From assembly GCA_028564705.1 (NCBI GenBank), contig JAPXFQ010000804.1:2542001-2606000 (forward strand): DNA of 64,000 bases, written 5' to 3'. Positions 14,231 through 27,525 of this stretch are shown one piece after another. The stretch is from Apricaphanius iberus (Eukaryota > Chordata > Actinopteri > Cyprinodontiformes > Aphaniidae). Under the pieces are notes generated by a model. The model searched no databases and was not told where the DNA came from. It worked only from the letters and a program-made list of their open reading frames with translations. Every line of letters begins with the position of its first letter. Positions within the stretch are counted from its first letter, which is position 1. A program made the position numbers and the translations under genes.

Positions 14231-14830
14231 TACCCAGTATTGGGAGTCATGCATTACAAAATGAAGGAGTAGCAGAAATATATAATTTTTTTCAGTAACT
14301 GAGTAATGTACCGCATTACTTGTAAAATGTACAGCAATATATTACTCGTTACAATTTCAGTAACTCGAGTTGTTTTTTCTACCCACTTAACTCAGCGAAG
14401 CAAATCCAGTAGTATACTATAGAACAAGATCCACCGTCCACTTCCTGTTGCTTGAAACCAAACTATCATAGATTTAGGATGAGGAAAATATCGACTGTCC
14501 TTACAAATTTCATCTTTGTCAACCATCTTTGTGATGAATGCTTTCAGCAGCTTCTTTTGATGTGATTTAGCAAACATTAACATGAGATAGAAAACATGCA
14601 TAGACACTTAAGACTTGAAGTTGAATAAAATAGTGTTTAAAATATAGTATTTGTGGTGTCACAATTGTGTAAAATGTAAATTGATAAGTTAGTGTTTAGA
14701 AGTCTCGTTAGATATTTATTTTTGCCGAAAAGAACTTAAACTAGTGTAACTCAGTTACATTTTTGAGACAGTGATATGTAGCAAAAACATATTACATTTT
14801 TGAGGCCATAACTAGTAATATAAAATATAT
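14230..14830. repeat. Probable hAT-type MITE remnant
   Basis: Both ends are rich in alternating gtaact/agttac motifs (14296-14366 and 14745-14815), the signature noted at 470-610. The interior has no coding capacity. Termini and target duplication could not be fixed. Confidence 0.35.
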
Positions 14831-14873
14831 ATATTTTTAATTATAATCTAATTTGAACTACAGAACTTGCTAT

Positions 14874-14915
14874 CACTAGTGACTACCGCTACCACCTCTC
14901 AGGTAGTCACTAGTG
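14874..14915. repeat. Perfect 14-bp hairpin
   Basis: cactagtgactacc at 14874-14887 is followed by a 14-nt spacer and its exact reverse complement at 14902-14915. The flanks do not pair, so it is an isolated stem rather than part of a longer terminal inverted repeat. No function is evident. Confidence 0.9.
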
Positions 14916-15041
14916 CTTGTATATGCATATTTAAATTGAGCTCCAGCAAAAATTAACCTCATACCTTAACCAGAACAAGAGCCTTTATCAGGATATATGT
15001 ATTCAGGAAGAAGAGAGCGATCTCTCCCCCGTCCCCGTTTG

Positions 15042-15545
15042 TGTTTTTTATTGAACCACTGCAGCAGGCAAACGCTATTAAAGGGATGAAATTTGATAAC
15101 ATTAAACATAAAATCAGTCTATATGCAGATAATACATTTCTTTCTCTCCAGCATTCACAAATATATCTCTGTCTATCATGTAATCGGGGTTAATAAACAT
15201 GTACTAAAGAGTTTCAGATTATTCTACAAATTGGTCGATATCTGCGGTTCTTCCAAGAAGAATTCCATTACTGCACAACTGCAGTCATTATACGTATTAC
15301 TTATTTAGGTATGAATGTCTCACCAAGACTGAAAGATTTAACAAAGCAAAAGTACATCCCAATTTTAAAACAGTGTAAAAGGATCTAGATACTAGACCCA
15401 TATCACTTATGGGAAGGGTTGCATCAATAAAAATGATAGTTTTGCCCAGGATTTATTATTTATTCTTAATTATCCCAGGCGAACAATCATCGGATTGATT
15501 TAATTCTCTGAACTCTTTGGTCTCTAAATTCATTTAGGAAGATAA
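15042..15545 (+). pseudogene. L1-like LINE reverse transcriptase fragment
   Basis: Reading on the plus strand from 15042 gives FFIEPLQQ..., then KHKISLYADNTFLSLQ near 15105-15155, matching the catalytic-motif region of L1-type reverse transcriptases (HKISLYADD...LF). The second catalytic Asp of YADD is Asn here. After stops and a frame change, YYLGMNVSPRLKDLTK and SLMGRVASIKMIVLPRIYYL-like strings follow near 15300-15470 in shifted frames, also typical of the L1 thumb region. Several stops and frameshifts make it dead. Confidence 0.75.
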
Positions 15546-15997
15546 CCCTCCAAGATTGGGTGCACAGACATTGGCCTGTTGTGTTGTGGAGATTATTGTA
15601 ATCTTTTTGCCTTTCTGTTCCCTTTGCAATGCGGATGGGAATAGCCTGTCAAATGGCATGTGTCAGTGCACAACAGGGCATAGTTTCCAGGTGTGGCCGT
15701 GTCTGTGGGGGTTGACAAGTGGGGTTTATTTTCTCTGTCTGATGTTTGATAAATGAATCAGAGTGGCTTTAAGCCACTCTATGTGGGTTACCCACGTGTG
15801 TTGCTTTTAGGCCTGCAATTCATAAACAACAAAGATTGCTATTGACTTTCGGTTTAAATCGGTTTTAGAATAGATTGTTTAAACACAGAAAACTAATCTT
15901 ATTAGCTGTGTTTGAAAAGTTTGGAGCCAATTTGAGCTGTTCAAAAATCAGCGTACATCCATGGAACATTAGTGCTTGGGGGCAGTACAAATGCCGC

Positions 15998-16340
15998 TTG
16001 TAATAAAGTTTAATCTGCCCCAAACGCCTTAATTTTACCATGTTTACATTCTCCTTTGACTTACAAAGGCTTCAGAAGTGATTTTTGTCTTCTGGGCCAA
16101 TTTGTAGGCTTAACAATAAAATAATGATAATAAGCTTACGAATCGGCTGGAGGACTGTAAAGCCTGGCGAATCTGCCACGGTAAAACACAGACTGGCAGT
16201 CCTGCTGTGGCATAATTGTTTATTACGTTCAAATCGGCCCGGAAGAAAATATAGGGAGCATTTCCGGGGCGTTTGTAAGTCCAAGCGGATAATAAACATG
16301 GTAGAATTAAGGTGTTTGGGGCAGATTAAACCTTGTTACA
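15998..16340. mobile_element. Foldback MITE, about 340 bp
   Basis: Positions 15998-16067 are repeated in inverted orientation at 16272-16340 with a few mismatches (shared core includes ccaaacgccttaa..ttacc and gtttacatt-like stretches). The loop is about 200 bp. Open frames crossing it are not conserved proteins. Confidence 0.75.
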
Positions 16341-16504
16341 ATCACAATGTGGACACTCCATACCACTCCTGTTCTACGGATGGAGGAAGTGGATATAAAT
16401 ACTTCTGCATGACTCAGACTGGCTCCATAATTCTCAGGGTGACTAAGAAAACATAAAATTTGCTAAAAATGAGGTCCATGTTGAAAAAAACCATGGAATT
16501 CCCC

Positions 16505-16600
16505 TTTAATATAGTCCCAAATATCAGGTGGTGCCCTGTATATAATAATTTTCCATAAATTATTAATCTTACTCATAAATATTCATAAATAAATCACTGT
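16505..16600 (-). repeat. Dispersed repeat copy B (inverse of 9.79-9.88 kb)
   Basis: Contains atatcaggtggtgccctgta, the reverse complement of the end of the repeat at 9.85 kb, with more distant similarity continuing to the right. The two copies are 6.7 kb apart; they could be ends of one element or independent insertions. Confidence 0.6.
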
Positions 16601-19600
16601 ATCCTTCTATACCTCCAACATTAGCTTGATCAGGAGGAGGCCAGTTCAGTTTGACTTAAGCCAGACTAAGGTGTATACATGCATTTCAAAAGTCTAAATT
16701 TTGTCTAACGCAATAGTAAATAATGAATAGTAGACCGACTAACTGGGTTTATCAGCAACATAATTCTTCAACAACTTTGAGCTCGGTTCTCAGCTGCATT
16801 TTGCTTGTTTTCTTTGTGTCATGCTTTTCCACATATTTTTTCAACTTCAAACAAGAAAATGTATGAAAACATAAATAAGCCCACACAGAAGTGAAAATGA
16901 AATTAAGTTTCAAATGGATCAGTAGTGACAGTTAACTGATAGACATTCCTAGCTGTCAGCAAATTAATACTAATAATTGTAATTTAAACCAACAATACTT
17001 TAAGCATTAAGTAAGGGATACATTGTACACAGTGTGTGAGCAGCTGGATGTAGTGTTTTACTAGCAAACACATGGAATGTTATTAACTTTACTGAACAAT
17101 AGCAGCATATTCCCCAACATTCAAAACAGAATACCTGTAAGTTTCCTGATATTTTCTTTGGAGAAAGAAATGTGGTTATTTGTGTTTTACAGCTGCTTTA
17201 CAGGAGTAACAACTGAGAAGCTGAGCAAGCTTGCAGGGGCACAACCTCTGCTGTAGATAACCAACAGAGGAAGGAGCCAAAGCATATATATTCAAGAGCA
17301 AACCTCACAGTTAGTGAGGTCTGGAGAGCTGACACCAACCATTTTGAGCTTTGACTTTCAATGAATACCTGTTACACTTCTTTTTAACTGCTTGAAATAC
17401 TTAGTAGTGTGCCCTACTGTAGTTTCTTATGTGTAGAGAAATACATGACATACATGAAGGGAAATGCAAGTTATATGCAACTTTATTAAAAATAAAGCCT
17501 GCCTAGATTGACCCCATAATAATGCAAACATCAAGTCCATTACATTTGCAACATTTCCCAGATGTTCTTAAGCAAAGAATCTTATAGGGCTGCTCAGTAT
17601 TCATGATGAAGACGCCGACGGTGAATGTGAATCATCTGTGTTGATTCATCTTCCTTTAGTGAAAGAGCTTCTTCAATAGTTGTGAGATGGGCAAAAACAT
17701 TGCCAGAAAGAACACAGAGTGCATCAAAGTGTATTTTTATCCATCTAAGTAAAGCAAAAAACCAAGGATATTTTTCTTGCTTTCGCTCTTTTTCAACATT
17801 GCATTGTTTGTTGTTACATATTTCCTGCTGCAGTAAGCTGGAGGAAAATTATGTTTCTCCCCCAGAGCATTCACTGAATCAGAAGTAAATCCTTAAAAAA
17901 AAAAAAACGAGTGAAATTTGAAATTAGACCTATCACCCTTTTTGTATTTTATGCAAAAAGAATCACCATCAAATAGAAAGCAGGATTCTGATCACTAATA
18001 AAGCATAAGATCACTGACAAAGTGTTTCAGACTGTATGCGTTTATACATTGCTGTTGTAATGTTGCAGTTTTCCTACCCAGGGTTGGTGTGGTAACTTTT
18101 TTGTTATAGTTTACATCCAAGCATAAGGTTTAAAAGCAAACACTACTGAATCATCAGACCATTTGAGGTTTCCTTCCATAATGGGTACATTTCTGTTAAT
18201 GTTTCTGGCATGCATATACTGACCACTGTTTGTCTCTTTGTTTTGATCCTAAATATAGAACAGTTTATGGGAGGAGCCAGCGCAGTACTTCAGGTGTGCT
18301 TCAGTTCTATATAAATCCACTTGGAATTTGGTAACAGAGTTTAAGATAACAGAAATATTGAAAAAAATCATTGAAGAAACTCAAAATTTCTGTTGTTGCT
18401 GTCTACGTACCGCCTTCCTTGACACTTGTACTAAACCATCTCATAGTAACACAAAGTTAAAAGTCAGTTTGTATTAATGCCACTGTATTTGAGTAGACCT
18501 TTGACCTAAGATAAACTACTACAGCGGGTTACTTTAAAGCCAGATTTCTAGGTCCTCATTTAACAAACATTAATAGAAACTGTTCTATATTCTATCCAAT
18601 GAATTAAATTTATAATGTTTGTATGAACAGTCAGATTTATCAAATATGCGGTGGCCACTGGTGCACATGCTCCTCCGCCATCAACAGTTGGTAAATCCAA
18701 CATAAGTGAAGCAATAAAAAATAGTCATGGACAGACTTTTAAAAAACTTGTCATATTTAAAGCAAATTCATTTCAACAATGAGTTTTTGCCCTCTATTAT
18801 CAGCAGTTTCTCCACCACCATAACTTTCCTCCTCCAGCATGCAGCAGTTATATTCCTGCTGAAGACGTTGCAAAAAATGTGGCAAAGAATAATTTGCTGT
18901 TATTCACTTCTGTGGAAATACTTAAGTTCTTTGAACAACTTAAATTAGTTACATTTGTCCTGAAAGTTTCTGTTTGGTTCTATCAGCTCAGCAGTAACCA
19001 ATGAAAAGGGAACACTACCTGAGAGAAAGTGACAGAGGCTGTAAATGTGCTTTGGAATGTCGAGGTTCCTTTTGGGGAAAAAAGGAAAACTTGTTTGATG
19101 TCAAACAATAAATCCTTCCTCAGCATACAACTAGGCCAGATCTCTACTGGGGTTTCACAGATCATCATATTTCACACGGTTTGGCCATGCGTAGTTAGAG
19201 ACACTGCTTTGGCTGCCATCAGTATGCGTGGAAAAAGCGACAACCTGCTTCACTGATCAAGGATATAGCTTCCACAGTACAGTTTACAAACCTTTCATTT
19301 ATTAAGTGTAAAAACATTCCACTACACTGAAGTTTTTGAAATGGCAAATACAAAAAGGCCCAAAAAGAGTGCAGACCTCCTTAAAACAACTTCCACCCCA
19401 CCATTGTCAGGGGCAGGATCTTTATGCATGAACACCCCCAAAATATTATTATGTATTTCTTGGAAAATTTCTAACAATAACCTGAAAATGTATTGCAAAT
19501 CCGCCCATAACTTTTTTTGTTATTTTTCTTAAAATACAGATATATGCCAACATCCTGTTCCTCTGCAGGAAAAACGCACAGATCTGTGGGAAGTATGGTT

Positions 19601-21185
19601 GATAAATGAGGGCCCTGTAGTGCAACATAATTTTTGTCCTGTCAACAGAATCTCCCATTTGAGCTATGGATCTCTGCTGCTCATCAAGAGTAACAATGGA
19701 CATTGTAGCTGTTGTTCTGATAAATTGTTGTCTTGTCCATCCTATTAGATTAGGTGAACAGACATATATTGGAAGGGTTACTGCTGTCTCATACTTTTTA
19801 CGATTTTTGATGATGGGTAAGACTGTTCTAAGATCTTCAAAGCTTGGGATGTTGATTTGTAACCTATGCCTGTACCAAACATCTCAACTTTATGCCTGAT
19901 CTCCCTGCTGTTTCTCTTCATCATGATGATATTTGTTCACCAATGCTTTCAATAAACCATCCCTGAAGAGCTCCAATCATTGCTGGATCTATTCACATTA
20001 GGATGGCAACTTGTCGCACTGGTTTTCATTTAGGGCCATTAGAGTAAAAATTAATGAATATAACAGTTAATATAATTTCTTATATTTCTGTTTTCTAAAA
20101 CCCCTATATCCCTTTCATGTCACCGGCTCTTCAGTAATGCTGCTTTGTTTTCTTTCTGATAAAATCTCAACAGAAATACATTGACATCTGTGTTGATCAT
20201 GTAACTAAATTTTATTTATATATAACTTTTTTCATATAAAAATCATAAGATGTTTTATAGTAACACAAGCAATAAAAACAGAGAAATAGTTCAATAATGA
20301 AAAGGGTATTAAAAAGGAATGAAAACACACCAAAGAAAATGCAACCCTTATAAAGCTCTGATGTAATGCTTGTCTGAATAAGAGCACATTCATCTGCTTT
20401 TTAAATAGGATAACTGTCTTTGCAGTGAATAGAAAGGGGAATGTGACAAGATATGGGAAAATTTAAGAGGTGTAAAGGCTTTTTCCAAGGCGGCACTCGT
20501 TCCGAACAGAGTATTAGCTCAAATCAGTCGAGACAACTCGTTTGATTTAAGCATATTGTTAAGCGGAGGACAATAAATTATCAAGGAGTAACTCAGTAGC
20601 AAAGAGGGAGACGGTGGCATCATATACCTGTCTGCCTGCGGCGTGTGGCGTCCTGAAGGCTGTAACTGTGGTAGCTCCAGTGATGGAGTCCTGCTGCGGC
20701 CAGTAGCACGTCTGAGTCCGGTCTTGTTTGGTAATGTTGCCTAAACTGGGTGGTAAACTCCGTCTTAGCATAAATACTGGCACCATTTTTCTCTCATGTT
20801 ACTGATTTTAGTAAACAGAGATGGGGCAAGAATAGTGTTACACTTAGCCAATCAGAGGTAACAAAATTTCATGTCATTCATCTTAATTAGCAAGCCCCCA
20901 AATCTTGTTGAGTCTCCACGCCCACTCCCTCACTGTACTGGCATAAACGGAAATAGACTGGGAAATGTTTTCTTTATTTTTTCACAGAAACTGACTCACG
21001 GCATTCTTTCATACCAGAGAACACTGAAAAATAAATAAAAACACCAGTGAAGGAGAGCTTAAAGATTCAAACCTGTCAAAACTAGCCCATGGGATGCCTG
21101 CTTTCCTTTCTTTCACTAGTCCTGACGTGCCTCTGGATTGCAGCTCAGTATTGCATCCAGAACTGGGGTCTTCAGCACCAGTCCT
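16601..21185. other. Gene-free stretch
   Basis: No exon is supportable. A possible single end of a PIF/Harbinger-type MITE (tttgataaatgagggccct-like motif at 19597-19616) faces left without a clear partner. Only short runs and unassigned AT-rich DNA otherwise. Confidence 0.3.
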
Positions 21186-22492
21186 GGGGTTTGATTCATA
21201 AATCTTGCTTACGGAAAAAAAAAAAAAAAAAAAAAAAAAAGGGTGTGAAAAATGCACAAGTCAATTTCTATGCCAAGTTTGGCATTTATTTAAAAATACA
21301 GCGGAAAAATGTGTGCGACTTAAGATACATAAAGGATCTTGCCTACACACTTTTTGGACAGGGAAGACACTAGCAGGGCATCTGGTGAGATGGCAATATT
21401 GTGAATTTATGTCGCATTGTCAGACTTGTAGAATTTCGCACACACAAACAACCAACAGTCTGCTCCCACCCTCGTCTCTGAACTGAAAATTAATGAGAAT
21501 CTGAATGAAAATATGTTGTTAAAAATTACATCACAGTATGTTCATATGTATGTCTTCAGATTATACAGCAATAGCACTCATTGGAGCATTAATTGTGTAA
21601 AGTAATATAAGTACTGCATAATGCTGTATAATAGATGCGCTGGCGCTCATTGAACATCAAGTGACTGGCAGCATTTAGATGGAGGGAGTTTGGAGATTTC
21701 CTGGCCCATGATGATGACTGGCTGATCAGCCAATGAAGTTTCCACAAGCAGTTTTATTAGATTTACGTGCTGAACTGAGCCCAGTGTTCGAACTACCGGC
21801 CCACTAGAACCGTGCATTTCGTGCAGGCTGTAAATATTTGGAATACTTAAACTTATCACGTTCTGCATTAATTTATTTTTTGTTTTAATTTTATTTATTC
21901 CAATGTTATTGTTGCAACAAGAAGTAATCATATAATTCAAACTTCATATGTATTGTTCTTATTTGTTTTACCGCTTGTGCTGCTTCTTTTATTTTAATCT
22001 TTTACAGTTGTCTTGTTACACATTTTCTTATTGCTAATCATATGTTTGTCTTTTATTGTGAAGCACTTTGATTGCTTTTTGACTGAGTAAAGCTCTACAT
22101 TGATGAACGTTGATTGAATGATTGAACTAAAATGGTCTATGCCTCCACCTGCCTCCTTAAGTCTCTGTAGAATTGCGATTTCTCCACCTCTCGGTTCCCA
22201 TAGTTACTTGTGACCGCCCCATATCAACTGGCTTAAGTTTATGCAGAATATTTACTAGGCATATTCCACTGACCGTTTATCAAAGAAAATCAGTCTATAA
22301 GAGGCAGGATACGATCTACAATTATCTGAGCATATTTCTAGCGACAGTGTGAGTAAAGCATACTAAAAATATAACAGATCTAACCCTATTTAGTGTAAAT
22401 ACTTTACTGATTTCATTTTTATTTTATTTTTTTGCTGAGCTTAAGTATTTTTTGAGTAAGGATTCTACACAAGTTTTTATAAATGAGACCCC
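21186..22492. mobile_element. Probable PIF/Harbinger-type MITE
   Basis: The left end (ggggtttgattcataaatcttg at 21186) resembles the reverse complement of the right end (ttataaatgagacccc ending 22492), giving degenerate inverted termini of the ggggtctcatttataaa type common in fish MITEs. The interior has a 30-base A run at 21211-21240 and no coding capacity. The termini are imperfect, so the span is tentative. Confidence 0.45.
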
Positions 22493-25400
22493 TGGATACC
22501 CACTGTCCATTTGGAGACAGGTAATTCAGTTTTTTAATTAGGGTGGGCTGGAGCAAGAATCCATCCAAAAACAGTTGCAGAACAGTGGCACTGAAGGACT
22601 GGAGTTGCAGACCCTCTAATCTTGAATATGTAAAGCTGTTTGAACACACTTCTGAAGAAGAGCTGCACAGTTTTCCAGCTGCGGAGTTGCATCTGACCTC
22701 ACTGAATCACTTTGATGGGATTTAAAGCTGCAGTAAGGAAACAGAAATCAATGACATGTCCTATTATGTTTAGAAGTGAGTAAAAATTATTTTCATTTGC
22801 TCCTAGAACTTGACTTGATCATTAAGGTAAGTTCCCTAAGGTGGCAGCTGCTCATCCAGTAATATTTATATTTTAATACCTGTATCAGCACTTAGATTAT
22901 CACAATTCCCACTTTTCTTCTCTTGTGAAACTTTCTGAGACATCACTGTCCAATGCATCAGTGTGTGACTAAAAGAAGGCTTCATCTGTCCATTTTACTT
23001 TTCATGCCTGCTTTCCTGCTCTGATTTTCTAAAGGTGATAGATGCTCTTGAAATCCACAGGGACAGCCAGTCATAGGTCGCAGGTAAAGTGGATCACACT
23101 GCATGACTGTGCTTGGGGGTTGCTGACAGTGAAGAGTTATACAGCTAGAAGGTCAAAGGAATAGGAGTGAGTTTGGGCTGCGTTAGTGCAGAACATTGCA
23201 GGGTTGCATTGTCATGCAGCACATAAAGCAGCCTGCAGGTCACACTCTGGGCAGGGGAGCAGACGGTAACTGCTGCTATCCATTTGAGGTGACAATAATG
23301 CCGATGTCACAATGTCCTGGCTGTGGCTATGCAACAATGCGCCTCTAGGTGTGCATTTGTTTGTGTCAGGAAGGTTTTACAACCATCTGAGCTCCATCAA
23401 CACTCATCTTGCTCACACAGATCAGCTTTGAAGTTCAAAATACAACCCTGTGACATTAGAGGTGTACCGTTACACCAAAAGTCTCACTTTCCTATATACT
23501 GTGGTTCAATTTCAACTGACTCATTTTTTGGTACAGTGAAGGAAAAAAGTGGGAAAATGGGTTATTTGTGCAATGACATTAAGCAGGTTGCAGGTAAGAG
23601 CCCTGCTTTAACCACTGTTTAAAGAACAATATTACGGTGTTTTTTGTTTTGTTTTTTTAAAGGTAGTAATACACAAATTATTTGGGCTTCTGGAGTCTTG
23701 AAGGGTAAACCATTCAGAAGGATGACCATGAACCTAATTCCAGAGATGCAATGGGTTTAAAGTAGAAATAGGATTGATAATTTTTGATTTATAGAAAAAG
23801 TTTGATCTGTTTTTCAAAAATTTGGATTTTGTTCCCAGATTTGGAAAGCTGATGTAGAGACCCCCAAAGACTTGGAGCTGTAATACCAGCAAAATCGGCC
23901 TTTTCTTAGATTAGAAAAAAAAAACAAAATTCAACCATGCATCATTTGCCTTCCACTTATTAATACACTGAGGTTTGTGGATGTAACGACACAGTTTGGG
24001 GTATAAATACTTTTGCAAGGCACTGTAAAAGTAAATGTCATCCTGCATCTGAATTGATAATCTCAACAAATCCCTGTGCACTGCTTCATTCTCTGCAAGT
24101 CTTTGTTTTCCCCCTTGCTGCAGAACCTTTAAAAATATTGTTGTTCCTCACATTTTTGTTTTCAAAGTAAGAAAAAAAAAGCTTAAAGGTTTAAAAAATG
24201 GTCTCCAGCTGACTACAAACACAGAAGATGGAGGTTGATGCTCTCCACCACTGCCTCTGCCGAGCAGGCTACCCTTCAAACGTTCCGACTACCATGAAAA
24301 CCCCCAGAGACCTTCAGTTCCTCCTCTGTATCCTGCTCTCACTGCAGCTGCTCTTCTCTACAACACACACATCAGGCATTTATTTCATACCAATGCCCTT
24401 TTAGAATGCCTCCCTTTTTCACTCGAGCATCTGGAGGTGAAAAAGATCTCTCTTTTGGGATATAAAAAAAAAAAAAAAACAGGAAGCAACAAAGTACGGT
24501 TAAAACAGGCTCAAAGTCTTCCAGGAATTAATTGAAAGCAGCCGGATCTTGATGTTTACCAAATTAACACCCATTCTTTCCCATATAAAGTGATATTCAG
24601 AAATGCATGGGTTAAACAAATTAATGTGAACCCTTGCAGAACAGCTGTGCAGTCAAATTAAATGAAACTGATTAAAGATGTTGGCAGTGTTTTCTTCTCA
24701 GTTTCTCCTTATAGTTCCTGTAACAGATGTGGCATCAAATGAAAACAAAGCATGTTGCCTCTTTGCACCCCTGCGCCATTCTTCAGACGTAACCCTCTAG
24801 TTACATTTCGTATTCAACAAAAAAACTGATTAAAGTTGTACTTCAAATAAATTGTGTTTACTTTGGACATGTAAGAACCTTAGTCAATGACTCAACCTAG
24901 GAAAACGGGAAGATCATAAGTGAGATGGTGGCCTTATTACCTTTTGGCCACTAACCTGGATAAGGACCCACATTAACTTGCCACTTAGGAGTATAGAACT
25001 TTGGCATTGCCAGTTCTACAGAATAGCATCTCCCATTTTTGAAACGCCCTCCCAAAATAAGTTTATGGGTGGGCTTCTGTGTTTGGCATCTTTCTTGGGC
25101 AAAACGTGTACCAGTTAAGTTTTGCATGGCACTAGTTACTGGATAAATGTTTTAAGGTGGCTTTTTGTAGGTCTCAAAAAAAAGTTTCTCCCTTTGAAGG
25201 GTTTAATGTGGATCTCCAGCTTGCAGGTCTTTTAGACCAGTATTAATTTGTAAGGGGTGGTGGGGGAACCCCAGTTGAATCTTGCCAATTCAGTTCTACA
25301 AATGTTTTGAATTTTAATTCAGTTACATACCACTTTACAGACCCTTGGCACAGTTCCTCTGCAGCAGCGTTACTCCAGCCTTGTGCAAAGAAAAACAGCC

Positions 25401-25820
25401 ACCACTAACTAAAGCATGCTGTGAAGAGTACTGAGATGTTTCGAACAAGTCACAAGTGTCAGGAAGGTTCAGGGATCCACTCTACAGTAGACAGCCTGCC
25501 AAACAGATTGATAGGTTTTAGTCTGTAGGAAGCAGACTTTACAATTGCGATATTATTCCAAGTCATTTTTTCCTTTAGGTCAATTATGTTTTAATTTTGT
25601 AAATATTTCTCAGATTGATTCATAATCTAATTTAAACCTGTTATTTTTGCAGCTAGTTTCATGTTTATGGAAAATTCAGACCAAGCCATTTGTACCACTA
25701 AATTTACAATTGTTTCGTTGCTCAGATATTTGCAGTTGCACCTCCACTTCCATAACCTGTACAGAACATAGGGCAATACTGCCATCTAGTGACAAAAAGA
25801 CGGCGTTAGAGCAAAATAAA
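22493..25820. other. Gene-free stretch with Tc1-type repeat end near 24.0 kb
   Basis: No exon is supportable. Positions 23990-24030 (tataaatacttttgcaaggcactgta) form the recognisable right end of a degenerate fish Tc1/mariner repeat whose body likely spans about 23.8-24.03 kb. A short MITE-like phrase (ctgccatctagtgac) lies at 25778. Confidence 0.35.
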
Positions 25821-25821
25821 G

Positions 25822-25827
25822 TTTATT
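25822..25827 (-). terminator. Polyadenylation signal AATAAA of the five-exon gene
   Basis: AATAAA on the minus strand, 56 bp past the stop codon at 25883-25885, gives a short 3' UTR. Confidence 0.6.
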
Positions 25828-25882
25828 GCATTACTAAAGATATAATATAAACATACAAAAATCACAGCATATATATGAAACA

Positions 25883-26164
25883 TCAAACAGCAGGTGTAGA
25901 CTCTTCAGCTGGCATGGACACAGCAACATCCTATAAACAAAGTTAAATAAGCAGAAATTCCACAAAGTCACAACTCTGGGCTGAACGTAGTCTCACCGTG
26001 TTCACATCCTCAATAACGATGCCCTTTCCTGAAAGCTCCAGGTCACTTTCTGTATCATTTTTTGAATTGTATTCCTCACTGTCCGTCTCTTCTGTGCTGA
26101 CCTGGAAAAAAATAAGTGTCAGATTTACATCTTAAATCATAAATGGACAAATTTCAGCATGTGG

Positions 26165-26195
<31 letters not shown>

Positions 26196-27525
26196 AGAGG
26201 CAGGAGGTTTTGGATAGTCAAGACAACATGCCAACAGGAGAGGCCAACTATGGCCAAGAACTGGTGTCCAGGACATTTTAGCCATTCAACCCACACAAAG
26301 AGTTAAGGGTTTAGACTTCAAAGCCCTGAATACCAATAGACCTGACATTTGAATGAAATCATTTACACTTCAAACCTCATAATCAGGATCCTCTTCTGGG
26401 CCTTCATCATCTGGAAGTTCCTTAGAAAGCACCTCAACCCAAGAAGGATGGTCCTCTTCATCCAGCTCATCCTGTTTTCTCTTGCTTCCCTTTCCACATG
26501 GTTTAGTAGGAGAAATGCTTACTTCTGTTGAGAACGGTTACATAGTTGGGCAACATTGTGTAAACTGCACCACGCAGGTAATTGTCAATTTTCCAGTTTG
26601 TTCTAGACCAGGGTTCTTCAAGCTGCCGCTCCAGATAGACAAGTGGCATTTGATAATTTTGGCCAGAAATTGCAAGTTAAGCAGTACCATTTTCAAAACA
26701 TCCAAATAAGTCACCTACAAGTTTGATTTTTGTACATTATAAAAGCCAACTAAAATAAAGGTGGCCATTAAAATTCCTCTGGTAGACAATTTTTGAAGGA
26801 TCGTGTAGCTTTTAACAGCAGCCTAGTCTATGGGGTAAATTTAAAAAGTTGCTGAGGCCTTGAGGCTTTTAGGAAACTGGTGAAATAGACCAAAATGCTT
26901 TAATAGGTTACAAGCCTGTCATCTAGGTCTGGTATCCTACAAGTTTTAAATCTCTGCCCAAAATACCTGAATATATTTATTAATCCGAGGAAGTAGTTGG
27001 ACCGTTTTAATCAGCTGTGTTGAAGCTGACGCCGCTTTAAAAAAAAAATAATAATCAGGAAACAAGTGTTGAGAGGATAAGAGTTTCCCATCGATTTTTG
27101 TTTAGTCTTTGAGGACTGAAGCTTGAGCTTAATGGTTTGACGTGAAGACTCCCAGCCATGCTACTTACCTGGGGACAAGGAACACCCAATGCTGCTTGAA
27201 ACCGGGTAGCCCAGGGCGGCCTGCGCCCAGCAGGGCAGGATGCGCAGCAGCAGCCGGGTGACCCGGTAAAGGCGCTTACGGCCAGTAAGGCTTTGTCGTG
27301 CCGGGCTGGACCGGGTTTTCTCCTGACGCGGGGCAAAGCCAAGCAACCACCAGAGTCCTCGGAAGGGCCTTACCTATAAACGTGAGCAGAGTTAATCCAC
27401 GCTTTAGTAGTCTAATACTCCTCGTTGATTATGGGAGGAAAACTTACCACGATGCTGAAAGGCCAGAGGAGGCCCCGCACAACGGAGCGGAATAAGCCGC
27501 CTCTCCTCACTACTTCACCCTGCAT
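25883..27525 (-). CDS. Unrecognised 194-residue protein, basic/hydrophobic N-terminus and acidic C-terminus
   Basis: Five exons on the minus strand join in phase: 27448-27525, 27169-27373, 26376-26524, 25997-26101, 25883-25930 (585 nt with stop), each with AG acceptor and GT donor. The ATG (27523-27525) follows an in-frame context with no better upstream start. Residues 1-95 are rich in Arg, Trp, Leu and Pro (MQGEVVRRGGLFRSVVRGLL, GLWWLLGF, then RVTRLLLRILPCW) and could form amphipathic or membrane-contacting helices. A basic KGSKRK near residue 105-112 may be a nuclear signal. From about 115 on it is strongly acidic (DELDEEDHPSWVEVLSKELP, then EEDPDYE, TEETDSEEY). Exons 1-2 are GC-rich. I do not recognise it with confidence; a fish oogenesis-related (org-type) protein is one possibility, and acidic nuclear proteins such as GON4L share only composition. 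Function unknown. Confidence 0.72.
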
